NCBI GenBank assembly: GCA_044866075.1 | Contig: JBIOTQ010000003.1 | Span: 1 to 8,730 of the forward strand | DNA from: JBASRP01 sp044866075 | Lineage (GTDB): Bacteria > Actinomycetota > AC-67 | Direction of reading: 5' to 3' | DNA: 8,730 nucleotides | Shown: piece by piece, positions 1-6,162 of the stretch | Numbering within the stretch: the stretch's first letter is position 1 | Layout: each line of letters starts with the position of its first letter | Notes under the pieces: generated by a model | Database searches by the model: none | The model's input: only the letters and a program-made list of their open reading frames with translations | What the model was told of the DNA's origin: nothing | Made by a program: the position numbers and the translations under genes

Positions 1-408
1 GGCCTCGACCTCGGGTCGGCGCTACTCGGACCGACATCGTTCGACATGTCGAGCACGTCGGACCGGACGTTCAACATCCTCAACTCCAACGGCGGCGTCG
101 GCCATCTGTCGGTCGAAGGAAACGTCATCGCGAACGGGTATTCCGTAGCGACGGGCGGAGGCGGGGCGACGGCCGGGACAGACTCGATCTCCGCGGGCAA
201 CACGACGCGCACCGTGTCGACGACCGCGGTGACGGGGACCTCACTCCTCTTCGTAACGCCCGACGCGTCGCGCTCGGGATGCACCGCCGCACCGGGCTTC
301 ATGTTCGTCAGTTCGCGCAACTCCGGATCGAACTTCACCGTGACCGTCGCCGGCGCAGCCCCCGGATCGGGCGAGAGCTATTGCTTCAACTGGTGGGTGC
401 TGAACTAG
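1..408 (+). CDS. C-terminal part of a beta-rich, probably secreted or fibre-like protein (5' end outside window)
   Basis: The frame is open from the first base of the window and ends at a TAG at 406-408, so about 135 C-terminal residues of a longer protein are seen. An ATG at 46 exists, but nothing favours it as the real start. The protein is rich in Gly, Ser and Thr with alternating hydrophobic residues. A Gly-rich linker (around GGGG) separates an N-terminal stretch from a final domain of about 85 residues ending in FNWWVLN. That final pattern resembles C-terminal beta domains of phage tail fibre or spike proteins and large surface proteins. This is a resemblance only, and the function is unknown. 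Two cysteines in the last domain (in SGCTAA and SYCFNW) could form a disulfide if the protein is exported. The next gene is convergent, only 7 bases away, with no evident terminator between them. Confidence 0.6.
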   Translation, partial: GLDLGSALLGPTSFDMSSTSDRTFNILNSNGGVGHLSVEGNVIANGYSVATGGGGATAGTDSISAGNTTRTVSTTAVTGTSLLFVTPDASRSGCTAAPGFMFVSSRNSGSNFTVTVAGAAPGSGESYCFNWWVLN

Positions 409-415
409 CGAACGA

Positions 416-1222
416 TCAGCCGCGCGCGAGCGCGGTCAGCAACCCGGCGGTCGCGGCGAGAAGGCAGTAGACCGCGAACGGCCGGAAGCCGCGACGCGCC
501 ACGAACGCCAGCAGGGCGCGGATACTGACGACGCCGACGATCGCCGACGTGATCACACCGAGCACGATCGCGCCGCCGGAGCCGCTCGCGCCCTGGCGCG
601 CCATGTCGGGGAGCTTGACGATCGTCGCGCCGAGGATGATCGGGATCGCCAGCAAGAAGGAGAACCGCGCCGCCGCTTCACGCGTCAGCGCGCGCAGCAT
701 CCCGGCCCCGATCGTCGAGCCCGAGCGCGAGATGCCCGGCAGGATCGCGACCGCCTGCGCGACGCCGACCAAACCGGCGTCGAGCGGCGTCACCTCCCGT
801 TCCTCGTGCGGCGTCTTCTTGCTCTCCTCGAAGGCCGTCTCCGTCGAGAAGAGGATCCACGCCGTTCCGGCGAGGAGGAACGAGACGATCACGGGCCGTT
901 CGAACGTCGTATCGATGCGGTCCGAGAAGACCGCGCCGATCACGGCCGCGGGGACGGTCCCGATGGCGAGCAGCCCGACGAACCGCCGGTCCTCGGCCGA
1001 TCCCCGGCCGAACAGGGCGCGCAGCAGCTCGAGGATCCGCTCGCGGAATACCCAAAGGACGGAAAGGATCGTGCCCAGGTGCACGGCCACGATGAAGGCC
1101 ACCGAGGGCTCCGGCCAGCCGGCGATGAACGGGACGAGCACGAGGTGGCCGCTCGACGAGATCGGCAGGAACTCGGTCGCGCCCTGCACGATGCCGAGGA
1201 CGAACGCTTGGAAGAGAGCCAC
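416..1222 (-). CDS. uppP: Undecaprenyl-diphosphatase UppP (BacA family)
   Basis: This integral membrane phosphatase removes one phosphate from undecaprenyl diphosphate, regenerating the lipid carrier for peptidoglycan and other wall polymers. Overproduction of the family is known to give bacitracin resistance. The 268-residue product has the usual family length. Its first motif, QGATEFLPISSSGH at residues 13-26, supplies the (E/Q)xxxE pair (Q13, E17) and a conserved His (H26). The second motif, PGISRSGST at 162-170, supplies the catalytic Arg (R166). Multiple hydrophobic segments run through the protein (roughly 40-60, 82-100, 110-127, 186-203, 216-238, 248-266). The start is a GTG only 12 bases after the mtnP stop, without a clear Shine-Dalgarno sequence, so translation probably depends on the upstream gene. 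It is the last gene of the minus-strand operon. Confidence 0.95.
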   Translation of the reverse strand: MALFQAFVLGIVQGATEFLPISSSGHLVLVPFIAGWPEPSVAFIVAVHLGTILSVLWVFRERILELLRALFGRGSAEDRRFVGLLAIGTVPAAVIGAVFSDRIDTTFERPVIVSFLLAGTAWILFSTETAFEESKKTPHEEREVTPLDAGLVGVAQAVAILPGISRSGSTIGAGMLRALTREAAARFSFLLAIPIILGATIVKLPDMARQGASGSGGAIVLGVITSAIVGVVSIRALLAFVARRGFRPFAVYCLLAATAGLLTALARG

Positions 1223-1234
1223 GCGGCGAGGGTA

Positions 1235-2029
1235 TCAGTGGCCGACGCGGGCGCCTTTGAGCGCGGTGGCGCACGGGCAGGTCCGCGTCGCGGGGACGAC
1301 GGGGACGATCGCTTCGAGGAGCGACCGCATGCGCGCGTTGTTCTCCGCGAAGACCTGAACGACCTCCTCGACGGAGACGGGCGGGACGCCCTCGACGCCG
1401 ACGTCGTAGTCGGTGATGAGCGACATGTTCACGTAGCAGAGCTCGAGCTCGCGGGCGAGCGCGGCCTCCGGGTACTGGGTCATGTTGATGACCTCCCAGC
1501 CCGCTTGCGCGTACCAGCGCGACTCAGCGCGCGTCGAGAAGCGCGGGCCTTCGATCACCACGACGGTCCCACGCTCGTGCATCGTGATCCCCAGCCCACG
1601 ACCCTGTTCGACCGCGATTGCGCGCAACTCGGGGCAGTACGGGTGGGCGAGGGAGACGTGCGTCGTTTCGGGTCCGTCGTAGTAGGTGGCCGGGCGCCCG
1701 CTCGTCCGGTCGACGAGCTGATCGCAGACCACGAAGTCGCCCCGGCGCACGTGCGGCTGGAGCGACCCGGCCGCCGCCGGCGCGATGACGCGCTGTACCC
1801 CGAGCTCCTTCATCGCCCAGAGGTTCGCCCGGTAGGGCACCTTGTGCGGCGGGTACTCGTGTCGGCGTCCATGGCGAGGAAGGAACGCAACCTTCTGGCC
1901 GCCGACATCGCCGACGACGAGCGGCGCGGATGGATCGCCGTACGGCGTCGAGACCTTCACCTCGTCGGCCGTCTCGAGGAAGGCGTAGAACCCGGATCCG
2001 CCGAAGATGCCGATCGTCGCTTCACTCAC
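1235..2029 (-). CDS. mtnP: S-methyl-5'-thioadenosine phosphorylase (MTAP)
   Basis: The enzyme phosphorolyses 5'-methylthioadenosine to adenine and 5-methylthioribose-1-phosphate, the entry to methionine and adenine salvage in the cytoplasm. The product has 264 residues, typical of the PNP/MTAP class 2 family. Visible motifs are GGSGFY (10-15, phosphate loop), RHGRRH (52-57), the GPRFSTRAES block (161-170), NMT (182-184) and TDYD (206-209). In human MTAP the two Asp of TDYD contact the adenine base, so their presence favours 6-aminopurine specificity over inosine or guanosine forms, which carry Asn there. The frame is open upstream to 2266, but that part is a shadow of the zinc-ribbon gene. 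The GTG at 2029 begins exactly where homology should begin and overlaps the upstream TGA (GTGA), indicating translational coupling. The C-terminus carries a CPC motif (251-253). Methylthioinosine phosphorylase is the less likely alternative. Confidence 0.93.
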   Translation of the reverse strand: MSEATIGIFGGSGFYAFLETADEVKVSTPYGDPSAPLVVGDVGGQKVAFLPRHGRRHEYPPHKVPYRANLWAMKELGVQRVIAPAAAGSLQPHVRRGDFVVCDQLVDRTSGRPATYYDGPETTHVSLAHPYCPELRAIAVEQGRGLGITMHERGTVVVIEGPRFSTRAESRWYAQAGWEVINMTQYPEAALARELELCYVNMSLITDYDVGVEGVPPVSVEEVVQVFAENNARMRSLLEAIVPVVPATRTCPCATALKGARVGH

Positions 2030-2358
2030 GAGGAGCTCTTCTTCTTCGACGAACCCTTGTCCGCGGAGGACTTCTCGCTCGATCCGGAAGACGACGACTT
2101 CGACTCGGTCTTCGTTTCGCTCTTCTTCTCCGAGGACGTCTCGGATGCTTCCTTCTTGGGTTCCGCGGAGCGGCGTTTCGAGCTGCGATTGTCTGTCGAA
2201 TAGAAGCCCGATCCCTTGAGCACGATGCCGACCGGATGGAAGACGCGCCGCAGCGGACCCCCGCACACCTCACACGTGCGCAGAGGCTCGTCGGAGAAGC
2301 TCTGGTACACCTCGAAGTGCCGTTCGCACGACAGGCATACGTACTCGTAGGTGGGCAT
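2026..2358 (-). CDS. FmdB/Ruc-type zinc ribbon protein with Ser/Lys-rich tail
   Basis: This small 110-residue protein opens with MPTYEYVC, the hallmark of the FmdB regulatory-protein family. Two CxxC pairs (C8/C11 and C29/C32) form a rubredoxin-like zinc ribbon, followed by the family segment GSGFYSTDNR (49-58). Residues 59-110 are a low-complexity tail of Ser, Lys and Glu with no predicted fold. The actinobacterial relative next to the same cyclo-ligase, M. tuberculosis Rv0991c (Ruc), has been described as a redox-regulated chaperone whose cysteines control activity and which works with the Hsp70 system. The locus match supports a similar role here, but that is inference. The gene lies 26 bases after the cyclo-ligase stop and its TGA overlaps the mtnP GTG, so it sits inside one operon. 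Confidence 0.88.
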   Translation of the reverse strand: MPTYEYVCLSCERHFEVYQSFSDEPLRTCEVCGGPLRRVFHPVGIVLKGSGFYSTDNRSSKRRSAEPKKEASETSSEKKSETKTESKSSSSGSSEKSSADKGSSKKKSSS

Positions 2359-2363
2359 CGATA

Positions 2364-2376
2364 CCTATCCTAGCAA
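2364..2376 (-). promoter_or_regulatory. Shine-Dalgarno of the zinc ribbon gene; also resembles an extended -10
   Basis: On the minus strand the gap before the zinc ribbon ATG reads TTGCTAGGATAGG, then 5 bases, then ATG. AGGATAGG is a reasonable ribosome binding site at normal spacing and confirms the ATG at 2358. The same bases also fit an extended -10 element (TGC followed by TAGGAT) with no recognisable -35, which would give an internal, almost leaderless transcript. The ribosome-site reading is the simpler one. Confidence 0.45.
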
Positions 2377-2384
2377 GGGGTTTT

Positions 2385-2972
2385 CTACGGTTTGGGCGGA
2401 TGGATGACGCGCGTCGGCGTCACGATCACGTCGACTGATTCGTCGCCGGCTTCGGCCGGAACCTCGTCGATGATCTGGACGTCGAAGCACACTCCAACGC
2501 GGGGCGCGCGGGCCTGTATTCCCGCCAGGAACGCGTCGTAGAACCCGCCGCCGTATCCGAGGCGGCGCCCACGTTCGTCGAAGGCCACCCCGGGTACGAG
2601 GATGACGTCGGCTTCTCTTGGATCGACCGCGACGCGTTGCGCCGGCTCGCGGATCCCGCGGTAGCCGGGCGCGAGCTCCTCGACGCCGCGGACCTCCGCC
2701 GCGCTCAGTTTCGTTCCGTCCACGTACGGCATGAGCAAGCGCCGTCCGGTCGTGAGGACCCACTCCATGACCGGGTCGGTCGGCAGCTCCGTCCCGAACG
2801 AGGCGAACCCCAGGACGGCGCGCGCGCGGTCGATCTCCGCCAGCCCGGCGAGCCGCTCGGCGACAGCCTCTCCCGCCGCGGCGCGTTCGTCCGCGCTCAG
2901 CCGCGACCGGGCCGCGAGCACCAGCCGCCGGACCGTTGCCTTCCGGGTCGCCGGGTTCGTCACGGCGCACAT
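2385..2972 (-). CDS. 5-formyltetrahydrofolate cyclo-ligase (methenyltetrahydrofolate synthetase)
   Basis: The enzyme uses ATP to convert 5-formyltetrahydrofolate to 5,10-methenyltetrahydrofolate, returning a storage folate to the one-carbon pool. The product has about 195 residues, normal for the family. An N-terminal basic patch (RKATVRR, residues 10-16) is followed by GIREP at 106-110. The signature VPGVAFDERGRRLGYGGGF begins at 126 and runs into YDAF, forming the folate/ATP site. Near the C-terminus the family usually has a His-Asp pair (as in P-E-x-H-D), but here the sequence is PAEAGDES, with Gly in place of His. The start is uncertain: ATG at 2972 and GTG at 2963 are both plausible, neither has a good ribosome site, and the open frame further upstream (to 3065) has no family features. 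It is the first gene of the minus-strand operon, divergent from the diguanylate cyclase. The same divergent arrangement with galU is known in mycobacteria. Confidence 0.9.
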   Translation of the reverse strand: MCAVTNPATRKATVRRLVLAARSRLSADERAAAGEAVAERLAGLAEIDRARAVLGFASFGTELPTDPVMEWVLTTGRRLLMPYVDGTKLSAAEVRGVEELAPGYRGIREPAQRVAVDPREADVILVPGVAFDERGRRLGYGGGFYDAFLAGIQARAPRVGVCFDVQIIDEVPAEAGDESVDVIVTPTRVIHPPKP

Positions 2973-3009
2973 TCTGGGGCATCCCGGCCTCCGGCGTTCC
3001 GCGGCCGCG

Positions 3010-3037
3010 AGTAGAGTCGTTGACGGGGCGTAAAGAA
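3010..3037 (-). promoter_or_regulatory. Weak candidate promoter for the cyclo-ligase operon
   Basis: Within the 129-base divergent gap, the minus strand shows TTCTTT (3037-3032), a 16-base spacer and TCTACT (3015-3010), a poor but possible -35/-10 pair about 40 bases before the cyclo-ligase ATG. On the plus strand a TTGACG at 3020-3025 resembles a -35, but no acceptable -10 follows at 16-18 bases. The promoter of the divergent cyclase gene therefore remains unidentified. Confidence 0.22.
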
Positions 3038-3091
3038 CGATCCGGTCGGGTGCCGAAGCGGGCATTCCGGCCGTTTGGAGTCTCCGACGTT

Positions 3092-3098
3092 AAGGAGG
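3092..3098 (+). promoter_or_regulatory. Strong Shine-Dalgarno fixing the cyclase start
   Basis: The sequence AAGGAGG lies just before a GTG at 3102 (3 bases between). It is the only near-perfect Shine-Dalgarno sequence in the window. It sits inside the longer open frame that could start at a TTG at 3075, so it favours the GTG start, which also places the basic N-terminus immediately before the first membrane segment. Confidence 0.65.
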
Positions 3099-3101
3099 AT
3101 C

Positions 3102-5144
3102 GTGTCGCTGCGGGCGAGGCTGACGCTGGCCTTCATCCTCGTACTGGCGCTCCCGCTCGTCGTTGTGATGGTCCTCGTTCGAGGCGCCGTCGGCGACGAG
3201 GCGCAGGAGCGCGCGGCCGCGCGCCTTCGCGCGGCCGAGGCAGCCGCGCCCGCGCAGTTCCGCGCGTGGCAGGAGCGAGCTTCGCTTCTCGTTCGCGCGG
3301 CGGCCGTGGAACTCTCGCGCCCCACCGGCGCCGGCGTCTTCTCCGACCGCATCGCCGCCGGTCGCTTCGCCCAGTCGGCGCGCGGGTCGCTCAGCATCCT
3401 CGCCGTGCGCCGTCCGGATGGAACGCTGATGGGTATCTCCGCGACCGCGCCGGACTTCCTTCCGGGATCCGCGCACCCCTCGCCCAGTGACGTCATCACC
3501 GATCGGAGGATCCCGTGGGCGGTGGTCGCGGAGGTCGTGGTCACGACGCCCCGCGGGGGAGGCGGCAGCTTGATCGGAGGCTTTTGGCTCGACGCCTCGT
3601 TCGCCCGGACGCTACCGGCCGGGCCTCCGCGAATCATGATCGTCATCGATCGCACCGTCGTCGCCGCGAACGATCCCGCGGTGCGCGCACCGCTGCGGCC
3701 CACGCTGAATGACGATGGTCCGCTTCTGTCGGGGCGCGTCGGCGGTGCGGACGTTGTCGCCATCGCCGGGCCGCTGGCGGAGGGTGTGTCGGCCGACCGC
3801 CTTTCCGTCGTCGCCTACGAGTCCCGCGACGAGGCTTTCGGTCGGTCCGGAACCCTGCAATCCGGCCTGTGGATCGTGCTGCTCGTCGCGATCATCCTCG
3901 GAGCGATCGTCGCGTGGGTGATCGCGCGCGCGATCACGCGACCGCTCGCGGACATGTCCGCGGCCGCCGCCGCGATCGCACACGGCGGCGTCGCCGCGTC
4001 GCTCGACGTGCAAGGTCCCGACGAGGTGGGGCGGCTCGGCGCCGCCTTCAACGAGGTGCTCGGCACGATGCAGGCGCGTCTGGCGGACCTACAGGAGTCG
4101 CGCGATCAGGTCCGGCGCTCGGTCGAGCGGCTGGGCGAGGTCCTCCGCTCCACCCACGATCTCTCGAAACTTCTCTCCGTCGTGTTGGAGACGGCGATCG
4201 CCGCCGTGCAAGCTCGCGCCGGCGCGGTCTGGCTCCTCGCCCCGTCACGCGCGGATCTCGCACTCAAAGTGTCGCGAGGACTCGACGCGTCGGCGGCGGA
4301 GGTCCGGCCGGTGCTCGGCGAAGGGATCGTCGGCTCCGTCGCGGCGAGCCGGCGGCCCACGCTCGTTCCCTCGGGCACCGGCGGTCCGGCGCCGGCGAAA
4401 TGGGAGCCGCGCGAGCCGACGGTGATCGCCGTCCCGATCGAGAGCGAAACGCAGCTCCTCGGCGTCATCGCGCTCTACGGCCGCACGCTGCCGCAGCCGT
4501 TCGACGCACTCGATCTCGACACCGTGCGGTCGCTGGCCCGCCAGGCCGCGGTCGGCGTCGAGAACGTGTTGTTGCACCAGGAGGCGCAGCGGCTCTCGAT
4601 CACCGACGGGCTCACGAGCTTGTGGAACTACCGCTACATGAACATGCGTCTGTCGCAGGAGACCGAACGCGCGATCCGGTTCCAACGTTCGCTGTCGGCA
4701 CTCGTGATCGACATCGATCACTTCAAGCAGATCAACGATCGCTTCGGGCATCAGCGCGGCGACGCGATCCTGGCCGAGCTCGCCAACCGTGTGATCTCCG
4801 AGACCCGCGCGCAGGTCGACACCGTCGCCCGCTACGGCGGCGAGGAGTTCGTGCTGATCCTTCCCGAAACGCCGATCGAGGGCGCGCGCGTCGTCGCCGA
4901 GAAGGTTCGCGAGAAGATCGCGTCGACGCCGTTCGGCGGAAACGGCGAGGAGCCGATCACCGTCACGGTATCGATCGGCATCGCGTGCTTCCCGCAGCAC
5001 GGCACGAAACCGCAGACACTCCTGCGCGCGGCCGACCAAGCCCTGTACGAAGCGAAGGGCCGCGGGCGCAACTGCGTCGTCACCGCCGACGAGCTCGATC
5101 AAGCATCGCAGTCGCCGGTTGCCGACGATCCGGACCGTCCGTAG
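3102..5144 (+). CDS. Membrane diguanylate cyclase: two TM, periplasmic sensor, HAMP, GAF, GGDEF (GGEEF)
   Basis: This 680-residue signalling enzyme is predicted to make cyclic di-GMP from two GTP. From the GTG start the order is: TM1 about 7-27; an extracytoplasmic sensor of about 230 residues (28-255, possibly Cache-like but not recognised with certainty); TM2 about 256-276; HAMP linker about 275-330, containing RPLADM and DEVGRLGAAF; a coiled linker; GAF domain about 350-490; and GGDEF domain about 497-665. The catalytic set looks intact: DIDHFKQINDRFGH with the metal-binding Asp at 537, GD in HQRGDAIL, and YGGEEF with GGEEF at 579-583. The inhibitory RxxD site is not present, because the four residues ending at the conserved Asp (D573) read AQVD. 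No EAL or HD-GYP domain is attached. The short C-terminal tail is acidic. It lies 29 bases before galU and is probably partly co-transcribed with it. The sensed ligand is unknown. Confidence 0.92.
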   Translation: MSLRARLTLAFILVLALPLVVVMVLVRGAVGDEAQERAAARLRAAEAAAPAQFRAWQERASLLVRAAAVELSRPTGAGVFSDRIAAGRFAQSARGSLSILAVRRPDGTLMGISATAPDFLPGSAHPSPSDVITDRRIPWAVVAEVVVTTPRGGGGSLIGGFWLDASFARTLPAGPPRIMIVIDRTVVAANDPAVRAPLRPTLNDDGPLLSGRVGGADVVAIAGPLAEGVSADRLSVVAYESRDEAFGRSGTLQSGLWIVLLVAIILGAIVAWVIARAITRPLADMSAAAAAIAHGGVAASLDVQGPDEVGRLGAAFNEVLGTMQARLADLQESRDQVRRSVERLGEVLRSTHDLSKLLSVVLETAIAAVQARAGAVWLLAPSRADLALKVSRGLDASAAEVRPVLGEGIVGSVAASRRPTLVPSGTGGPAPAKWEPREPTVIAVPIESETQLLGVIALYGRTLPQPFDALDLDTVRSLARQAAVGVENVLLHQEAQRLSITDGLTSLWNYRYMNMRLSQETERAIRFQRSLSALVIDIDHFKQINDRFGHQRGDAILAELANRVISETRAQVDTVARYGGEEFVLILPETPIEGARVVAEKVREKIASTPFGGNGEEPITVTVSIGIACFPQHGTKPQTLLRAADQALYEAKGRGRNCVVTADELDQASQSPVADDPDRP

Positions 5145-5147
5145 ACT
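5119..5147 (+). promoter_or_regulatory. Candidate sigma-70-type promoter for galU
   Basis: TTGCCG (5119-5124), a 17-base spacer and TAGACT (5142-5147) make a reasonable -35/-10 pair inside the last codons of the cyclase gene. Transcription would start near 5154, leaving a leader of about 20 bases before the galU ATG at 5174. This would let galU be expressed independently of the cyclase. The call rests on matching by eye only. Confidence 0.45.
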
Positions 5148-5173
5148 CGTCCCCTCGGACTGGGGGCGTTGCC

Positions 5174-6046
5174 ATGGCGGTCACCAAAGCGGTCATCCCC
5201 GCAGCGGGCCTCGGCACGCGCTTCCTCCCGGCGACCAAAGCGCAACCGAAAGAGATGCTGCCGGTCGTCGACAAGCCGGCGATCCAGTACGTCGTCGAAG
5301 AGGCCGTCGCCGCCGGTATCACCGACATCCTGATCATCACGGGGCGCGGGAAGCGCTCGATCGAGAACCACTTCGATCGCTCGTGGGAGCTCGAGTACTA
5401 CCTCGAGCAGAAGGGCGATACGAAGAAGCTCGACGAGGTGCGCGCCATCAGCGAGATGGCCGACATCCACTACATCCGTCAGAAGCAGCCGCTGGGCCTT
5501 GGTCACGCGGTGCTGACCGCCGAGGCGCACGTCGGCGACCAGCCGTTCGCCGTCCTCCTCGGCGACGACATCCTCGCCGATCCGCTGCTGCCGAAGATGG
5601 TCGGCGTCTACGAGCAATACGGGCGCAGTGTGTTGTCTCTGCTCGAGGTGCCGCGCGAGGACATCCGCTTCTACGGGTCGGTGAAGCCCGAGCCGGTGGG
5701 GGAGAACCTCGTCAAGGTACTCGACGTCGTCGAGAAGCCCGAGCCGGAGGAGGCCCCGTCGAACCTAGCCTCGATCGGGCGCTACGTCCTGACCCCCGAG
5801 ATCTTCGACGCCATCCGCACCATCGGGCCCGGGGTCGGCGGCGAGATCCAGCTGACCGACGCCCTGCGGACCCTGATCAAGACCCAGGCCGTCTACGGCT
5901 ACGTCTTCGAGGGGGTCCGGTACGACATCGGCAAGAAGATCGACTACCTGCGCGCGACGGTCGAGCTCGGCGCCGACCGCGACGACCTCGGGGAAGAGTT
6001 CCGGACGTTCCTGTCCGAGTTCGTCACGCGTCGGAAATTGGTGTAA
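5174..6046 (+). CDS. galU: UTP-glucose-1-phosphate uridylyltransferase (UDP-glucose pyrophosphorylase)
   Basis: The enzyme makes UDP-glucose from UTP and glucose-1-phosphate, supplying glycosyl donors for polysaccharides, glycolipids, trehalose and wall decoration. The 290-residue product matches GalU throughout. The nucleotide-binding signature GLGTRFLPATKAQPKEMLP begins at residue 12 and is followed by DKP. LGDD at 129-132 provides the metal-binding Asp. VEKP lies at 186-189, GGEIQLTDA at 222-230, and YDIGKKIDY at 250-258. These features separate it from RfbA and GlmU relatives. The ATG at 5174 gives the canonical MAVTKAVIPAAG start, with only a weak G-rich stretch upstream as ribosome site. 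The frame is open far upstream through the cyclase gene, but that extension is an Arg-rich shadow. It follows the diguanylate cyclase and precedes the SepX/GlpR-like gene. In mycobacteria galU occupies the corresponding place beside the cyclo-ligase. Confidence 0.96.
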   Translation: MAVTKAVIPAAGLGTRFLPATKAQPKEMLPVVDKPAIQYVVEEAVAAGITDILIITGRGKRSIENHFDRSWELEYYLEQKGDTKKLDEVRAISEMADIHYIRQKQPLGLGHAVLTAEAHVGDQPFAVLLGDDILADPLLPKMVGVYEQYGRSVLSLLEVPREDIRFYGSVKPEPVGENLVKVLDVVEKPEPEEAPSNLASIGRYVLTPEIFDAIRTIGPGVGGEIQLTDALRTLIKTQAVYGYVFEGVRYDIGKKIDYLRATVELGADRDDLGEEFRTFLSEFVTRRKLV

Positions 6047-6069
6047 ACAGAGCCTCGCAGCGTTCTTCC

Positions 6070-6111
6070 CACCGGGAATTTCCAGGGTGCTTGAAACCGA
6101 ATTTAGGGGTG
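6070..6111 (+). repeat. Interrupted dyad and imperfect direct repeat upstream of the SepX/GlpR-like gene
   Basis: The 116-base gap after galU holds two related motifs 23 bases apart: GAATTTCCAGGGTG at 6076-6089 and GAATTTAGGGGTG at 6099-6111. The first copy overlaps an interrupted dyad, CACC (6070-6073), GGAA-T-TTCC (6075-6083), GGTG (6086-6089). The second copy lies in the spacer of a candidate promoter. The arrangement resembles operator sites for a regulator binding one face of the helix, but the regulator is unknown. Confidence 0.35.
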
Positions 6112-6118
6112 TTACTCT
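6091..6118 (+). promoter_or_regulatory. Candidate promoter for the SepX/GlpR-like gene
   Basis: TTGAAA (6091-6096), a 16-base spacer and TACTCT (6113-6118) form a possible -35/-10 pair. Initiation near 6125 would leave about 38 bases before the GTG at 6163. The direct-repeat motif described at 6099-6111 lies inside the spacer, where bound protein would block polymerase. Confidence 0.35.
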
Positions 6119-6162
6119 CGCCATGTTAGTGCTCGCGAGCGTCGCGCGCAGTTCGTCGCGTC

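Noticed and set aside
806..2203. A 465-codon open frame on the plus strand, antisense to uppP, mtnP and the zinc ribbon gene.
   Set aside because: It is Asp/Arg/Glu-rich without recognisable motifs and lies opposite three clear conserved genes. Its length is explained by GC-rich codon bias.
2030..2266. A longer MTAP starting at an ATG at 2266 (343 residues).
   Set aside because: The extra 79 residues match no MTAP and are an alternative frame of the zinc ribbon gene. The GTG at 2029 is the natural start.
3020..3048. TTGACG at 3020-3025 as the -35 of the cyclase promoter.
   Set aside because: No TANNNT-like -10 occurs 16-18 bases downstream.
3075..3101. TTG start for the diguanylate cyclase at 3075.
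   Set aside because: The AAGGAGG sequence at 3092-3098 would lie inside the coding region. The GTG at 3102 follows it and gives the normal short basic N-terminus before TM1.
3869..5173. The galU reading frame is open for 1305 bases upstream, suggesting a fused or much longer GalU.
   Set aside because: The upstream translation is Arg/Gly/His-rich with no domain, and it overlaps the well-supported HAMP-GAF-GGDEF coding frame. It is a GC-rich shadow frame, and GalU homology begins at 5174.
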